DNA of 13,088 nt, from the NCBI GenBank assembly GCA_937889225.1, contig CALAST010000047.1:1-13088 (forward strand), written 5' to 3'. The translations under genes were made by a program, and so were the position numbers. Positions 12,202 through 13,088 of this stretch are shown here, in pieces. Origin of the DNA: an uncultured Lachnobacterium sp. (lineage in GTDB: Bacteria > Bacillota > Clostridia > Lachnospirales > Lachnospiraceae). Positions within the stretch are counted from its first letter, which is position 1. Each line of letters starts with the position of its first letter. Below the pieces are notes generated by a model. That model made no database searches and was not told the origin of the DNA. It saw only the letters and a program-made list of their open reading frames with translations.

Positions 12202-12933
12202 TTATAAACTCGTATTTTCCCCATGAATAATCCCAAATCGAATAAACACCGGATACAAATAACTATCTCCAAAACATCCTATCTTCTTCGGACCGGTAAT
12301 TACAATGCCTTCTTTTTGCAAGTCCATTACTTTCTCAAATGCCATGTTCACAGTTGATTTTGTAACAGATTTTTCTTTTCTATTAAAAAAGATTTCATTT
12401 CCTTTCACTTCATAACAAAAAGATTTCCCTTTTACAGTATGAAATAAATATCCTTGAAACAATAACAATGTTTCCCATAACAACTCCTTTGCTTCTCCTG
12501 TAACAACATCAGATTTTAGAAATGCACTTAAATTTTCTACTGCCTTTTTTCTCTTACGATAACGCTTTAATCGTTCTGCAAGTTCCGACTGTTGTTCTAA
12601 ATTGTAAATCGTTTTCTGGTAAGGCAAATAGCCACTGATTGCTGCAGAACTCAAACCGGTTATATCCTGAATTTCTTTTACGGATTTTCCCTCCGACTTT
12701 AATCGGTTTATCTCAATACTCACCGGGTTCTCATAAACACCTGCAGTAATCAACAGTTTTCGGATTTTTATCCATGTCATGGCAAACTCCGATGCGAGTT
12801 CATTTATTTTCATATGTCCATCTTTATCTGCAAATCCTTCCGGCGGATTTAAGTATGCCTCTGATACGGACTGTAGTAATTGCTCTGTTATTTTATCCTG
12901 ATCATACTTCTGTTCCATCTTTATTTCTGACAT
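12202..12933 (-). CDS. HTH DNA-binding protein upstream of the sigma gene
   Basis: A 243-residue soluble protein whose family I recognise only as a conserved Clostridia accessory regulator. Residues 41-65 (MKINELASEFAMTWIKIRKL) look like a first HTH. Residues 83-104 (KSVKEIQDITGLSSAAISGY) form a second HTH resembling a short sigma or resolvase-type reader. Residues 118-135 are strongly basic (AERLKRYRKRKKAVENL). The C-terminal 178-236 is a separate conserved block (NEIFFNRKEKSVTKSTVNMA, ITGPKKIGCFGDSYLYPVFI). The ATG at 12933 has only a weak upstream GAGAAAG. It reads in the same direction as the Orf7/Orf8-like pair, 116 bases ahead of the sigma start. It probably regulates conjugation or recombination genes. 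No catalytic motif is visible. Confidence 0.75.
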   Translation of the reverse strand: MSEIKMEQKYDQDKITEQLLQSVSEAYLNPPEGFADKDGHMKINELASEFAMTWIKIRKLLITAGVYENPVSIEINRLKSEGKSVKEIQDITGLSSAAISGYLPYQKTIYNLEQQSELAERLKRYRKRKKAVENLSAFLKSDVVTGEAKELLWETLLLFQGYLFHTVKGKSFCYEVKGNEIFFNRKEKSVTKSTVNMAFEKVMDLQKEGIVITGPKKIGCFGDSYLYPVFIRFGIIHGENTSL

Positions 12934-12985
12934 TACTCTTACTTTCTCACAATCTATTGTTTCAATTCAAGATTTCATGTATAAA

Positions 12986-13027
12986 GCAAACAGAGTAATT
13001 CTGTACTGTAATCTACTCTGTAATTGC
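12986..13027. terminator. Hairpin terminator upstream of the HTH gene
   Basis: ACAGAGTA (12990-12997) pairs with TACTCTGT (13014-13021). Beyond a two-base AA bulge, GCAA (12986-12989) pairs with TTGC (13024-13027). The + side is followed by TTTTATTTG and the minus side by TTTATAC, so it may work in both directions. It separates the HTH gene (12933) from whatever lies to the right of the window. Confidence 0.55.
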
Positions 13028-13088
13028 TTTTATTTGTAAGTGCTCCAAAAGATGACGTAGTGTAAATCGTCCTCTCCTCTGCTATACT

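Noticed and set aside
12087..12272. Longer N-terminus for the sigma-factor fragment
   Set aside because: The frame is open upstream to 12272, but it overlaps the end of the 243-aa HTH gene. The ATG at 12086 has a far better ribosome binding site than the alternative at 12143, and it matches the start of Tn916 Orf7.
13013..13078. Possible tail of a leftward gene (QRRGRFTLRHLLEHLQ) at the right edge
   Set aside because: It reads like a real C-terminus ending at the terminator hairpin, but the frame meets a TAG at the window edge after about 22 codons, so nothing can be concluded.
1..13088. tRNA or rRNA genes, including as an integration target next to int
   Set aside because: No cloverleaf with a T-loop GTTCRANYC box or conserved rRNA segment was seen by eye on either strand. 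tRNAscan-SE would be the decisive check.

Overview
The window is AT-rich and low in GC. It uses Firmicutes-style signals: AGGAGG-type ribosome binding sites and TTGACA/TATAAT-like promoters. The gene families are typical of integrative conjugative elements (ICEs) in Clostridia, most likely Lachnospiraceae. No housekeeping gene is visible, and nearly everything belongs to mobile DNA. All family names come from recognising sequence motifs by eye; no database search was run.

Left part (1-7020). It opens inside the 3' end of a Tn1549-like MOBP relaxase. A 620-base gene-free stretch follows, holding a multi-stem palindromic element (1145-1274) and phased CACGAGAT repeats (1361-1477). Next come a leftward AlbA_2/HATPase/winged-helix protein (1483-3006) and a 1-kb AT-rich gap with a well-formed candidate small RNA (promoter 3740-3768, RNA about 3775-3843). 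A leftward RepA_N replication initiator with an internally repetitive middle (4018-5853) is divergent from a small ribbon-helix-helix (RHH) gene (6201-6374). Three copies of a GTGTATCTC box surround that RHH gene. A DUF6075-like gene (6598-7020) ends this part.

Centre (7077-9189). A leftward recombination module reads xis (9007-9189), a second small RHH gene (8755-8922) and a Tn916-type tyrosine integrase (7474-8712). Downstream of int, 365 bases hold three families of short phased direct repeats, the arrangement expected of integrase arm sites near an attachment site, and then a leftward terminator.

Right part (9190-13088). An IS110-family insertion sequence with a 413-aa transposase (9987-11228) lies between the xis leader and a Tn916-like regulatory block: an Orf8-like HTH protein (11430-11663), an Orf7-like sigma factor that looks frameshifted (11644-12086), and a 243-aa HTH protein (12202-12933). 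The non-coding DNA upstream of the transposase folds into stem-loops preceded by a TATAAT box, so it is a good candidate for a bridge RNA.

Working model: the right block (regulators, then xis, then int) keeps the Tn916 order and has been interrupted by the IS110 element. The int-proximal end abuts a relaxase/RepA/RHH module. That is unexpected for a simple integrated Tn916-type element and suggests either a composite of two elements or a circular or tandem form.
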